From Limnanthes douglasii subsp. nivea (Eukaryota > Streptophyta > Magnoliopsida > Brassicales > Limnanthaceae): DNA of 64,000 nt. Within the stretch, counting starts at the first letter, position 1. Each line of letters opens with the position of its first letter. The translations under genes were made by a program, and so were the position numbers. The stretch lies in the NCBI GenBank assembly GCA_036936605.1, contig JAUPFV010000005.1:127342453-127406452 (forward strand), given 5' to 3'. The notes beneath the pieces were generated by a model that had not been told where the DNA came from, did no database searches, and saw only the letters and a program-made list of their open reading frames with translations. This document shows positions 42,111 through 52,770 of the stretch, in pieces.

Positions 42111-43430
42111 GATTAGCCCATTAAGTGCATTTTTGAATAGTTTGCCTTTTAGTCTTGTCATTGGGTCCCTAGAAAATGATAAGGACTCTGTTCCAGAATC
42201 AACTACATTTTCATCGGTATGACCAATGTATCTAAATTAGCTACATTTTCACCGGTATGATCAATGTATCCATCTCCTCGGTTCGCATCATATAGTTTGT
42301 CTCATATTATCCATGTAGTTATAACAATAAGTGTGATATACATCAAACCAATATAAAGCAAGCCTTAAGTATGTATAACATTTATTCCAAAAACCTACCC
42401 AACGCATTGAATCCCTTTGACCCAATTGATATTCTTTATTGATATTTTGTCCATAATAGTACCAATGCCAATAGTTCGAGCTTTAATATGATCAACGAAT
42501 GTTACCATAAATATAAAATTTGACTATTTTTATTCTGATTTGATTACACATGATGTTAATGGAGTCAGACTATGGTTCAGACATTTTTGTATAGTTTTTC
42601 ATGGTATCTCTAGAGAAAGAGCTAGAGGAAAAGTTTATGTAGATATTTTTCTAATTATTTTCAACATACTAAAAGAGAACCTTAAATCTTATTTCTTAGC
42701 TTATAAAAATTGTCTACAAGGTTTTCAATCTTCTCATCCTATGTTCTTTATAGATGGAATAATTTTAACTAACAAATATGGAATATTTGTATATTTACCT
42801 GATATATTAATATTTTATCTACAAAATAGTTTGTATTACTTGCAAAAATTAGTTGTTCTATATTTATGAAAACTAATATATTTTCACTTGCACAAACTAA
42901 TACTTGAGAAAACTAGTAGATTTTACCAAGCAAAAAGCCATTTGCACAAACTAGTATATTATCACTCGTGCGAAGTAATTTTTATATCATACGTTATGTA
43001 TGTCTCTTTCCAATAATGTTTGGTATCATTGGGACTCAGGATGGAAATAACTGATCTTTAAAAACCTACCCAACAATAAATTCAAACTCGATCTTTAAAA
43101 AATCACATTTTGTATGTGTTAAAAAGAGAGAAAGTGAAGAAACTATGCATAAATTATCTCGGAATTTAGTTTTGTACGTGGATCTAAAGTCTTGAATATC
43201 AAATAGATATTAATTATAGATATTAGTTTTAGAGATAAGAAAGAGAGTTTGTATTTGTTTTCTCTAAAGTTGTTATAACTAAGTTTAGTAATTTAATTTA
43301 GGAGACTTACCATTTAAGACATATTCAACAAACCTATTATGTATAAAGGTCTAATTTTTTTAAGAGACTTTATACCTTAATACCTTTCTATGTAAAATTC
43401 AGTAGCCAACTTCTTTCTTTTTTTAATTTT
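42111..43430. other. AT-rich stretch, no gene; short tandem duplication
   Basis: A phrase ACATTTTCAYCGGTATGAYCAATGTATC-like occurs twice in tandem near 42206 and 42243 with a spacing of about 37 bases. Loosely repeated ACTTGCAAAAATTAG-like phrases occur near 42840-42960. A 109-codon open frame (42540-42869) is not recognised and looks like chance in AT-rich DNA. Confidence 0.4.
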
Positions 43431-43435
43431 TAAAG

Positions 43436-44055
43436 GTCCGTATCTTTTAAACCGTAACTCGAAAAAAGAATTCAAAAATACCATTGGTTTTGTTTTTTAA
43501 GACGAACAAAACTAGTACCACTCATGATATGTTTTGTATTTTTTTAAAAAAATATTCTACACACGTTTCTCAGTATATGGTTTTGCATCTAGTGGGTTGG
43601 GTTTTGCATCTAGTATCTATCACAGTGGTCCTGAATTTTCATCTAGCAGTACACAATTTAAACAGGTTTCGCATCTAGCAAAACAAAGAAAGTTTCACAT
43701 CTAGCAAAACAAAGAAGGTTTCGCATCTATCAAAACATAAACGGTTTCGCATCTAGCAACACAAAGAGGTTTCCCATCTAGCAAAACAAAGAAGGTTTCA
43801 CATCTATCAAAATAAAGAAGGTTTCGCATATAGCAAAATAAAGAAGGTTTTGCATCTAACAAAACAAAGAAGGTTTCACATCTATCAAAACAAAGAAGGT
43901 TTTGCATCTTTTTCGTTTATCCTATAAATTTTATTTTTTAGAATTCTGTATCTTTTACACCGTAACTAAGAAAAAATATCCGAAAATATCGTTGGTTTTC
44001 TCTTTTTAAGACAAACAAAACTTGTACCACTCATGATATGTTTTGAATGTTTTTT
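43436..44055. repeat. Direct duplication of about 110 bp flanking a minisatellite
   Basis: The block 43438-43545 (GTATCTTTTAAACCGTAACT.. to CATGATATGTTTTG..) reappears at 43947-44050 with modest divergence (GTATCTTTTACACCGTAACT..). Between them is the 26-bp minisatellite. This suggests a larger repeat unit in which the array expanded. Confidence 0.75.
43664..43915. repeat. 26-bp minisatellite, about nine to ten units
   Basis: The unit is approximately GGTTTCGCATCTAGCAAAAC followed by AAAGAA. Successive units differ at one to three positions (CGC or CAC or TGC; CTAGC or CTATC; AACAAAG or AATAAAG). One unit is a base short. The array ends in GGTTTTGCATCTTTTTCG. Isolated GCATCTAG phrases precede it from 43585. 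On the minus strand the array gives a repetitive frame that is not a real gene. Confidence 0.9.
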
Positions 44056-46440
44056 TAAATATTTATTTTAAAGAACAAATAATGTTTGCATACATCTATA
44101 AGAATATTTCGCACGTATCGTAAATATGTTTTGCATATACCATTCTAGAAATATACACGTTTCAAAACTATTATTACGCACAGAAGAAACACGTTTCGCA
44201 TCTCCTACAAATAAAACCATAAACGTGTTAGGCGAACAAAAATTTCACAAACACAAACTACAGACTAAAATCAACGAAACACTAACTGCAATGCGACAAA
44301 TAAACTACATTATCACATTCGAACTCAAAAACTAACTGTAAATTTGACTTTCAAGACTACTTAAAGAACGAAAACGGATCTAACCAAAATAGATGTTTCG
44401 AACTCAAATTTGGCTTTATAAACACACACAAATCGAGTATCTTCGCATAATCAAGTAAAAACACAATCAAAATCATACGAAAACAAAAGAAAAACAAGAA
44501 ATCGAGTAAAAAATTGATCATCACCTAAAATAGTAAGACACTATTCTTTTCACGTAGAGAGAAAGAAACAAATGGAGGAAACAAAGTGAAATATGAGTGT
44601 TGAAAGCTTTTATATAAGTGAGTAGGTATAAAGGGTATTAATGAGTCTTAAATGGTATATATTTGATTAAAGTGGATCTCTCTTGGAGAAACATGAAAAT
44701 ATCGATTTTAAATGGATAATAGTTAGGGTTTTGGGTATTAAATGGTATTTAACCCTTTGATTTATATAATGATTTTATATACAAAAGTTTTTTTGTTCAA
44801 AATAATAAATATATAATAATTTTATTAGATCATATTATCAATGTCAAAATCAAAAATATTCATAAAACATTATAAATTAAGAATAAACATGTGTTCATCG
44901 ATATTTGTATCAAACAATGGTGAAACAACAACTTCATATTTTCTATTGAAATAAAAAAAAATCTAAAATCAATTATAAGTTCTATTTAGACATCATAATG
45001 TTTTAGATAGTTTTAATATAGCCTTTTATTCATCGTGATAACTCGATGGTTCAAAACATCAATATAATCATATATAATTTCAATCCATACGAATATATAC
45101 TCAAACCGTTAAACAAAATATAAAAATAAAATATGATTTATGGAATATATTCAACTAAAATATTTTGTTTGAAATAGTTCTCTGAGATACGTTTTGTCAA
45201 ACCATAATCAATCCGGAATTTTAAACTATCTATTTTTGGCCTTTTGTTATGTAAATGAGCTTATTCCTACTAGTATAATCATAGTGGACATAAAATTATA
45301 ATATCTTGAGATTGTTAAGACATGTAACTGGTATCATAATAAAAACATTTCATTTGATGTGTGCTTTAGTTTCAGCGTATTCTATAATGTTACTATGTTT
45401 CTATATATTGAAGTTTTTTGGAATTCTAAAACAAATCATACCCGACAAATGTGATAAAGATAATAAGAAGAACTTAATTAAACTTCTTAAGCGAAATCAC
45501 TTATATAGAGCGGCCATGGTCAATCTTAAAAATTCATTTTTTTTCAAATATTCGTAAGTGAAGCAAAGATTGAAAACATTGAGAATTAATAAGGATAATG
45601 TTTTTTGAAATTTATCATTTATCATTTTTTAAATAAAAAATAAAACTACTTACGAGTAAGAATGAAGGAACGGTGCAATTATCCGTGATTACAAAAGGCG
45701 TCAAACAAAATTTCGGCGCTAAAAAAATTAACCGAGACTGAAAATTGACTCCAAAAGCTCATCTTAGAACCAACCAAGGACAAATCTGCATAAGCATCTA
45801 TTTTTTTTTTAATAATCAATTTCGCATATAGATTAAAATTATGGGGTTGCATAACTGAGTTTACCAGAGAAGAATCAATCTCCCGATCAACTTCAAATTA
45901 AAAATACTGATAATTAATGCTTCACGAAGCTCAAGATACAAGATTCAAAAGCAGAAAAGTAATCCAAAAATGATGGAGCAAAAGACCATTATACATCAAC
46001 GGATTGAGCAGAGGACAATGCTAAGTATAGCTAAAATCACTTTAACGGAGTTGCCAGTCATATTAGGATCCAACTGTTCGATAAAATACAAGGCTGATTC
46101 TACACATAGCACCGCAAGAAACGATTGGACAGACAATGGTAATGATTCTGCTGAAAATGAAGAGCCTTTAGATAAAGACTAAGATCCTTCAGAAAGGCCA
46201 TGATATCTATGACTATGCTCTGCTACTTGAAGTCAAATATTCAAGAACCTATGAGCTTGTCAGTAGGACTGGTAGCAGAAAAGAAGTTAGGGCATAATGA
46301 CTTAATTAGGAACAAAATATAAAGAAGTAAAAATGTTAAGATTCACTACGAATATAACCCAACCCTATACCATCAAGCAGAGTTATAACACTCAACAGAA
46401 GGGATATTGATATTATTAAGCTCAATGTTCATTTTACATT
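44056..46440. other. AT-rich intergenic DNA with an unassigned coding-like patch
   Basis: Mostly very AT-rich with no conserved frame. Around 45970-46300 the composition is less extreme and the plus strand reads MMEQKTIIHQRIEQRTMLSI, with a neighbouring frame giving GHDIYDYALLLEVKYSRTYE. These could be a relic of a gene or transposon, but I do not recognise them. A simple run of T lies near 45800. Confidence 0.35.
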
Positions 46441-48240
46441 TGGAAGTCCAATACTACAGCTTAAAATTGGCTCAAGAGGCCATGAGTATTTTCTAGTGTA
46501 AAAAATACAAGAATTTGCGAATCTAGTTCAGTATCAATATTAATAAGGCTTTTTATTATTACAGAATTGAAGAGCGTAAAAATGATCTCTTGCCCCATCC
46601 ATGATAGGAGTGAGCTTGTCGTAAAGGTTTCCAATGCCACAAACGATGTTTCCATTTTTGTCTCTAATGATAGTCCCTCCCCTAGCATCTCCAGTAGCGA
46701 CAAGACCGATAAAAACTGAGCTTGAACATGTTCTGGGAATAAGGAGACCAATTGAGATAGGTAAGCTTCTTTTTTTCCTTAAGATGATTGAAACATCCAA
46801 GATCAATAGTTGTTGTTTCATTTTTAGACCATTGTCTTCTCTTGATAAGAATAACATGATTAATGCTACAAAGGTTGTTTTTTATGTAGTTGATAGTAGA
46901 AGAGGAGGAGTTAATCTCATTTTTAATTTTAGCTTTATTTCTACTCTACCAAATTGCCCAACAATGATTTAGGGTAAAGAAGAACATAAGTGAATGTCCT
47001 GATTAGAGGACCAGAACCAACTCCTGGTAATGTGAGCTACAGACATATATCGACCAATGTTTATCTTAATGATGGGAGCAAAGTAAGGGCAAAATTCCCA
47101 AGAGAAGTCACAAGCCACAAATAGATGGTTAGGATTTTCACTATTATTGCCGAATTAACATTTAGAAGCCAGAATAGTATGTCTTTTTTGAAGAATAAAG
47201 TCAATAGGCAACCAGTTGTAGAGAATTATCCAGTGTAAAAATGAGCATTTTTAGGAGTTATAAGATTCCATATCTTCTTAAATAGGTTGGATTTGTTATG
47301 CTTGTCTCTAATTTTATCCCAACTTTCTTTGATGTTTAAAACTTCATCTTTCAAGAGCATCCAACTAATAGTATTCTCTTTCTGGTCTTTAACAGAGTGC
47401 TTCATTATTTGATCGATTTCATTAACAGAAAGTAAGCCATTGAGCTTATTAAGATTGCAGGAATTGTTGACCCACTAGGACTTAATTTTGTTAGATCTAT
47501 ACCAACCATTTTCATAATTATCATCCAGCTTGATTAGAGGAAACTTCATGTACCAATTGTCCAACCATAAATTTATGTCTCCTTTACCCAAATTCCACTT
47601 GATGTTAGCTTCAGAAGTAGGTTTAATCATTGCGAACCTCATCTAAGTGTGAGAGCAGTTCTTACAGTAGTTTACTTGAAGAGGGTGAGAATATTTCAAT
47701 AAATACTTTGGAGATGCATAGCCAATAAAGACTTGTTCTTTCTGAAATTGATCCACAGCTTACAAGAGAAACTATCTTGGATGTCTTTGAGATGGCTAAC
47801 ATTCAAACCACCCTCACAAAAAGGCTTACAAATATTAGACCAGTTAAACCAATGAACCTTATGGGTATCTTGAGTATAGTCCCATAAGAATTATTAAGGA
47901 CTCTTTCAATTCAAGATATAATACCTTTAGAAAGCTTAGAACTTTGCATCCAATATATAGGATAGAACATTAAGACTGAATTGATTAAAGTAAGTTTACC
48001 ACCATAAGATAAATGTTTCACTTCCTAATCAAAGATCTTGTTTCTAATTTTATCAATCAAAAGAAGATGGTTACAGTTTCTATTGTTTGTATTGTAATGC
48101 CAAGATAGGTGGTATGGAGATTATTATTGCTAAAACTAGTTTGGTTGATAATAATAGAGATTTTAGTCTGAGGTATATTAGTGAGGCAATAATCTTAGTT
48201 TTATCCTTATTAATGGTCTCACCATAGACATTTTGGTAGC
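46441..48240 (-). pseudogene. LINE ORF2 remnant 1 (RT end, zf-RVT, RNase H)
   Basis: Reading from right to left: end of RT with GGKLTLINSVLMFYPIYWMQ-like codons (near 47990), the middle region with GDINLWLDNWYMKFPLIKLD (near 47540), the zf-RVT region with KKIWNLITPKNAHFYTG (near 47260), then the C-terminal RNase H with DARGGTIIRDKNGNIVCGIG (near 46660). Many frameshifts and stops separate the parts. The order RT, zf-RVT, RNase H is that of plant L1-type non-LTR elements. The N-terminal endonuclease part is not visible to the right of 48240. Confidence 0.8.
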
Positions 48241-48877
48241 TTTGGAGCGTGATATACTTTAAGAATTGAGAAAAAAGAAGAAGATGGAAAGAAAACTATA
48301 AATGATAGTGTACCATAAAATATAATAAGCTCAAAAAAACCTAAAACAAATATAAAGAGGAAGAAAAAGAAGAAACTAAAGAGTTATAAAAGGCTATTCT
48401 TTTCAAAAACAACTTATTAGTCATTATATATTTATTAGACTATCGTATGAGTCAAGTGTTTAGACTCACACTTTATTGGTTATTTCTCATTCTGACAGGA
48501 ACATCAGTTTTATTTAAAATATTCCAATGGATGTACTCCAATTTCCTAATTATATAACCTCATTGGAAATTATACGAAAATAACTTCTATTTGATACATT
48601 TATTTGTGCAAGTATTTAATGACTAAGAATGATCTCTTTTTTGTACAGATTATGTACAAATCTATTATAAGTTTAGAATACCATATATATATATATATTC
48701 GAATTAATCCATGCATTCAAGTGATCCATAAGCAAGCAATTTTTTTTTTCTCGTACCCTAGTCCTGATGATCCGAAACCAAAGATTTAATTCTATGTTGC
48801 GTCATATTTCGTGTAAGTCGTGAATGAACTCAATTTTTGTACGCGTTTTTGGTCTAAGCTTATCTTCTCTTTACCAC
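48241..48877. other. AT-rich stretch, possible eroded psaC end at its right border
   Basis: No gene is supported. A TA run lies near 48685-48700. Just before the ndhD-like region the bases GTACGCGTTT and GGTCTAAGCTTAT (48838-48863) resemble the last codons of plastid psaC with a gap; psaC lies just upstream of ndhD in plastid genomes. This would extend the plastid insertion to the left, but the match is too short to call. Confidence 0.3.
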
Positions 48878-49835
48878 TAATGATTTTTCTTGGTTAACAA
48901 TAATTGTATTTTTACTAATATCTCAAAGCTCTTCAATTTTCTTTGTTCCTCGTAGATGAAATAAGATAATTATGTCATATACTTTATGCATATGTTTATT
49001 AAAACTTGTTCTAATAACCTATACATTTTGTTATTATTTTTATTTGGATTATCCTTTAATCCAGTTGGCCGAAGATTATGAATAAATCTATTTTTTTAAT
49101 AGAGATTAGGAATAGATGGACTTTCGATCAGACCCATTTTACTGACGTAATTAATCACTAAGTTAGCTACCTTAGCGGCTTTGCCTATTATTAGAGATTC
49201 TCAATTAGTCCATTTTATAACATTAACAATGTATAACGGTCAGCTATGATCATTTTCTTCTTGAGATCATTTACTTTTTTTCATCATGTGGGATATAGAA
49301 TTAATTCAGGTTTATCTACTTCAATATAAGTGGGGCGGAAAGAAACAGCTGTATTCAACTATAAATTTTATTTTGTATACGGCATAAGGTTATATATTTC
49401 TCTTATTAGGAGTTTTGGGACTAAGTTCATATGCTTCCACTGAACCAATATTAAATATTAACTAATAAATTCTACATTCTCGCCCTAGAGATAATATTAT
49501 ATATTGGATTTCTTATTACTTTTGTCGTCAAACTACTGTTACATACATGGTTGTCGGACACCCATGGGAGGCACATTATAATACTTGTATGCTTGTCGTT
49601 GGAATATTATAAAAAATGTGAGTATATGGATTGGTCCAAATCAATATGAAATTATTACCCTATGTTCATTCTTTATCTCCTCTTTGATTATTCATAATAG
49701 GTATATTTCAAATAATTTATGGCGCTTCCACATTTCTTAATCAACATAATTTAAAGAAAATAATAGTGTATTCGTCTGTATTTCATATGAGTTTCATCAT
49801 TATAGGAATAGGTTCTCTAACTCATCATGGACTTT
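48878..49835 (+). pseudogene. ndhD: Plastid-derived ndhD fragment (nuclear copy)
   Basis: Read across several frameshifts and stops, the codons follow plastid NdhD from its N-terminus: SWLTIIVFLLISQSSSIFFV, then [26 protein letters not shown] and [20 protein letters not shown]. Further on come [23 protein letters not shown] and finally [20 protein letters not shown] with IGSL. Only the first 60 percent or so of the gene is present, with some internal gaps. In plastids NdhD is a membrane subunit of the NDH complex. The copy breaks off at about 49835 and is fused to psbE. It is a non-functional NUPT. The stop density indicates an old transfer. Confidence 0.85.
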
Positions 49836-49946
49836 GGAAGCTCGCGTCCAAACGAGTATTTTTCAGAGAGATGATAAGGAATTTCAATAATAACTAGTCG
49901 TTTTGATCATTTGGAACAACTCAATAGATTTAGTATGTCTTGTTAG
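49836..49946 (+). pseudogene. psbE: Plastid-derived psbE 3' part
   Basis: After the fusion point the codons correspond to the end of cytochrome b559 alpha: [28 protein letters not shown], then a stop at 49944-49946. The heme-binding N-terminal half is missing. The gap to the next gene (psbF, ATG 49956) is about 9 bases, as in plastid genomes. Two stops interrupt the segment. Confidence 0.85.
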
Positions 49947-49955
49947 AAAGACTCG

Positions 49956-50075
49956 ATGACTAAATATAATTTTTTTTTTATTTTTACAATGCGATAGTTG
50001 GTTGTTCATGGACTAGTTGTACCTATCGTTTCTTTTTTGGGGTCAATATCACCAATACATTTCATTCAACGGTAA
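49956..50075 (+). pseudogene. psbF: Plastid-derived psbF
   Basis: ATG 49956 is followed by a damaged start with an expanded T run. The rest reads FTMR, stop (Trp to TAG), LVVHGLVVPIVSFLGSISPI and HFIQR, then stop at 50073-50075. This corresponds to cytochrome b559 beta, including the conserved VHGLxVP region that contains the heme-ligand His. It is followed 22 bases later by psbL. Confidence 0.88.
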
Positions 50076-50097
50076 ACCTAGTTTGAATTATAGAGAT

Positions 50098-50214
50098 ATG
50101 ACACAATTAAACCTAAACGAACAAATTATTGAAGTCAATCGTATCAGTCTATGTTAGGGGTTATTACTCATTTTTGTACTTGCTGTTTTATTTTCCAACT
50201 ACTTTTTAATTTAA
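50098..50214 (+). pseudogene. psbL: Plastid-derived psbL
   Basis: ATG 50098 starts MTQLNLNEQIIEVNRISL, a stop replaces the Tyr-Trp region, and GLLLIFVLAVLFSNYF follows before a shifted end at 50212-50214. It matches the 38-residue photosystem II protein L over its whole length. Confidence 0.9.
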
Positions 50215-50359
50215 AAACAAGATAAAAAAATAAAAAAAAATAATAAAAATATATGTAGTCCTTTTTTATCCCATTCGGAAGGATCACATCTCAAAATTAT
50301 CTATGATTGTTTATGTTTCTAACATGACCACTTGATAAAATATGGAGGAAATGAGATAA

Positions 50360-50468
50360 ATGGATGATATCTCTTTGGATAATGTCTACTGTAACTGGTA
50401 TTCATGTGATTAGTTCAATCAATATTTTGTTTTATGGTTTCTATTCGGGATCGAGTTCGTCCTTGTAG
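50360..50468 (+). pseudogene. psbJ: Plastid-derived psbJ
   Basis: The codons SLWIMSTVTGIHVISSINIL, FYGFY and SGSSSSL with stop at 50466-50468 follow photosystem II protein J almost end to end; the first residues are out of frame with the ATG at 50360. With psbE, psbF and psbL it completes the plastid psbEFLJ operon order and spacing. Confidence 0.9.
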
Positions 50469-50944
50469 AAATTCAATAAATTGATTGAAGACATGAAAGC
50501 GAAAAATTCAACGCCCTCATTTCTTTCTTTGTCTAATTCGAAAGAGGTCCCATTGAATAATTACCAATACTCATTCCAGTTAGCCAATTATCACGAAATA
50601 TCCAACCATTTTTTTAAAATATCACATTGTTAGTTACTATTTAAGGTTGTCTAAATTTATCAAAACTTTTTTATTCTCTTTTTTATTCTTTTTTTTGTTT
50701 TTACTCTTTTTTTTTCTATAATTTTTTTTATTGTTGAAAATCAAGATCCACGATTTTCTAGAAGACAAACGGCTTCAAAATTCTTCTTTTTCTTCTTCTT
50801 TTCTCATAGACTCTATTTTATTATTTCGAGGTTTTGATTTTATAGTTTTGGTTGAGCGAAGTTTTTCTATTTTACAAGTTTCTTTGAATCAATGGTTGAT
50901 TTTTAAATGTGAAGTGTAAATCAGTTTTAAAAGTAATAATAGAG
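50469..50944. other. Stretch without a recognised gene, T-rich
   Basis: Continues from psbJ to the left LTR of G4. It could include more plastid spacer but I see no clear match. Long T runs occur near 50675-50735. A 62-codon frame at 50731-50919 (MLKIKIHDFLEDKRLQNSSF) is not recognised. TAGAG precedes the G4 LTR. Confidence 0.45.
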
Positions 50945-51667
50945 TGTTGCAATCCTAGATGATACAAGGAGCTTAGAATGTGTGATGTGCAAGAACTAGA
51001 TAAGAAACTTCAACAAAAGGATGAGCTTGAAGCTGAGGATGTTCTTATTTTAGTGGATGGTCCAATAACTTGATTAACAATATAACAATTTAACAAATCT
51101 TTTAGAGGATTGCTTAGTTAAATGGAGAATCCATGTGATCAGAACATAAAGTATGGAGGTAAGGCTTGTCAAACCATTTTGGTCTTATTTCAAGCTAATT
51201 GATTTCAACAAATGAGAAAGTGTCTCGATTGTACTCTTTTCCCCTTGTTCAAGTTTTCGCCAATGGGTTTTCTTGAAAAGGTTTTCAATGAGGCAATTGT
51301 TTCACTTTACCATTTCCTATTTAAGGTATGCATTCTGTTTCCAAGAACAACCTTAATTGTGTTCAAGGCTTGTTCTTTCTCTTATAAAGACTATGTACTC
51401 ACATTTTAAATGTTAGACTATCTTTTATTCTGAAAAACTTCGTAAGTTTTACTCTTCTCTTAGTGGTGTGTAATGTCCACAAGAAAACTCATTCTTCATT
51501 TTAGTGCCTCATATCCGAGGGAAGATCAGTTGGAATATCAGACGCCTTTCTACAACCTATGTGCTACTTATCGATCCACATCCTTTAATCCTTGAATCAT
51601 TTTGGGTTCCTGTTTGAAAAAATAACGTTTCCTATTTTAGAATGTCGATTCTATGAGGATCATATCA
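50945..51667 (+). repeat. 5' LTR of G4
   Basis: It is 723 bp, TGTTGCAATCC to GGATCATATCA. It has only one copy of the TTTCCAAGAACAACCTTAAT unit, where G1 to G3 have two and the G4 3' LTR has three. The stretch from about 51325 lacks about 150 bases present in the others. The pol-tail frame in it is broken. Confidence 0.88.
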
Positions 51668-51669
51668 AG

Positions 51670-51681
51670 TGGTGTCAAAGC
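51670..51681 (+). other. Decayed primer binding site of G4
   Basis: TGGTGTCAAAGC differs at two bases from the TGGTATCAGAGC site of G1 and G2 and sits at the same distance from the LTR. Confidence 0.8.
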
Positions 51682-52154
51682 AATATTTTGAAAGTCAAGT
51701 ATTATATTTTTATCAACTTTATATTGTCACTATGTTTGTGATAATTTAAGTGTTTAGTGTGATGATTTCATTTTGAATCACAAAACGTTGATATATTTTT
51801 ATTAACTTTATATTGTCACTATGTTTGTGATAATTTAAGTATTTAGTGTGATGATTTCATATTGAATCACAAAACGTTGAAATATTTTTATTAAATTTTC
51901 GTCACATATATTATATTCTCACTATTTTTGTGATGATTATATCATGTTAAATCACAAAATTCGTATATGTTTCACCCTAGTTATAGTTGTTTGAATTTTA
52001 AAAGCTGTATAAAATCATTTTTAGGTATTGTTGTGAAACGCATCTCTTTATATTCATAGGAAAACGGATTTAGAAACACTGTAGGATTTTACATAAATTT
52101 AAGAAGTTTCTAAGGGTTTGTTACTAGTGATTTGTTTTTACTTTTGAAGAATAG

Positions 52155-52770
52155 GATGTCTGATCCAAATGATGTAGAAAATAATAACTTCAACAACAAC
52201 ATGCTTTTGATTCAGGATATAACAAAGTTAATAGATACCAAGTGAAAAGCATTTCGCCAAGAGCTTCAATCAACCGCTAATAAAAAAACATAACCGTTTA
52301 CGACAAAGTAATCCAAGAAAAAACCGTGAAAAGCCTGAATTTTTCATAAATGAAGAAGCTAATAAATATTATTAACACATGAGAAATTCATCTCAAATTA
52401 GTGAGAGAATGCACCATAGACGTGCAACGGCTGGCAATGAACGTATGCAAGATAATTTTGAACGTCTCAAGATTAAACAATTCCATGGGAAAAATTATCC
52501 AAATGCATAATTAGAATTTAAAAATTAAATGAAACATGTTTTCAATGTTCAACACCACACAAAGATTTAATCGAGTAAGAGTTATTGCTAAAAAGTTATA
52601 TGATTACGCTCTTAGTCGGTGGGATCAATTAGTTAATTTAGAAAGGCGTAATGAAGAACATCCTATAGCGTCATGGACCCAAATGAAAGCCATTATGTGA
52701 AAGAGATTTAGCCCTAGTAATTGCCATCATGAGCTGCATCTAAAGCCTAGAAGATTAACACAAAGAGGCA
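52155..52770 (+). pseudogene. G4 gag, degraded
   Basis: ATG 52155 starts MSDPNDVENNNFNNN, clearly the G-family gag start. Several stops and indels follow (for example near 52242 and 52373). The core is recognisable from YALSRWDQLVNLERRNEEHP (near 52605). After the RLTQ codons near 52760 the sequence jumps to protease, so the zinc knuckle and gag C-terminus are deleted. Confidence 0.85.

Noticed and set aside
43664..43915. CRISPR-like array
   Set aside because: The units are contiguous with no unique spacers; it is a minisatellite in plant nuclear DNA.
45970..46182. Small host gene
   Set aside because: The frame is short, stops early and has no recognised similarity; kept only as an unassigned patch.
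48838..48863. psaC remnant before ndhD
   Set aside because: Two short matches with a gap fit the plastid order but are too short to call as a feature.
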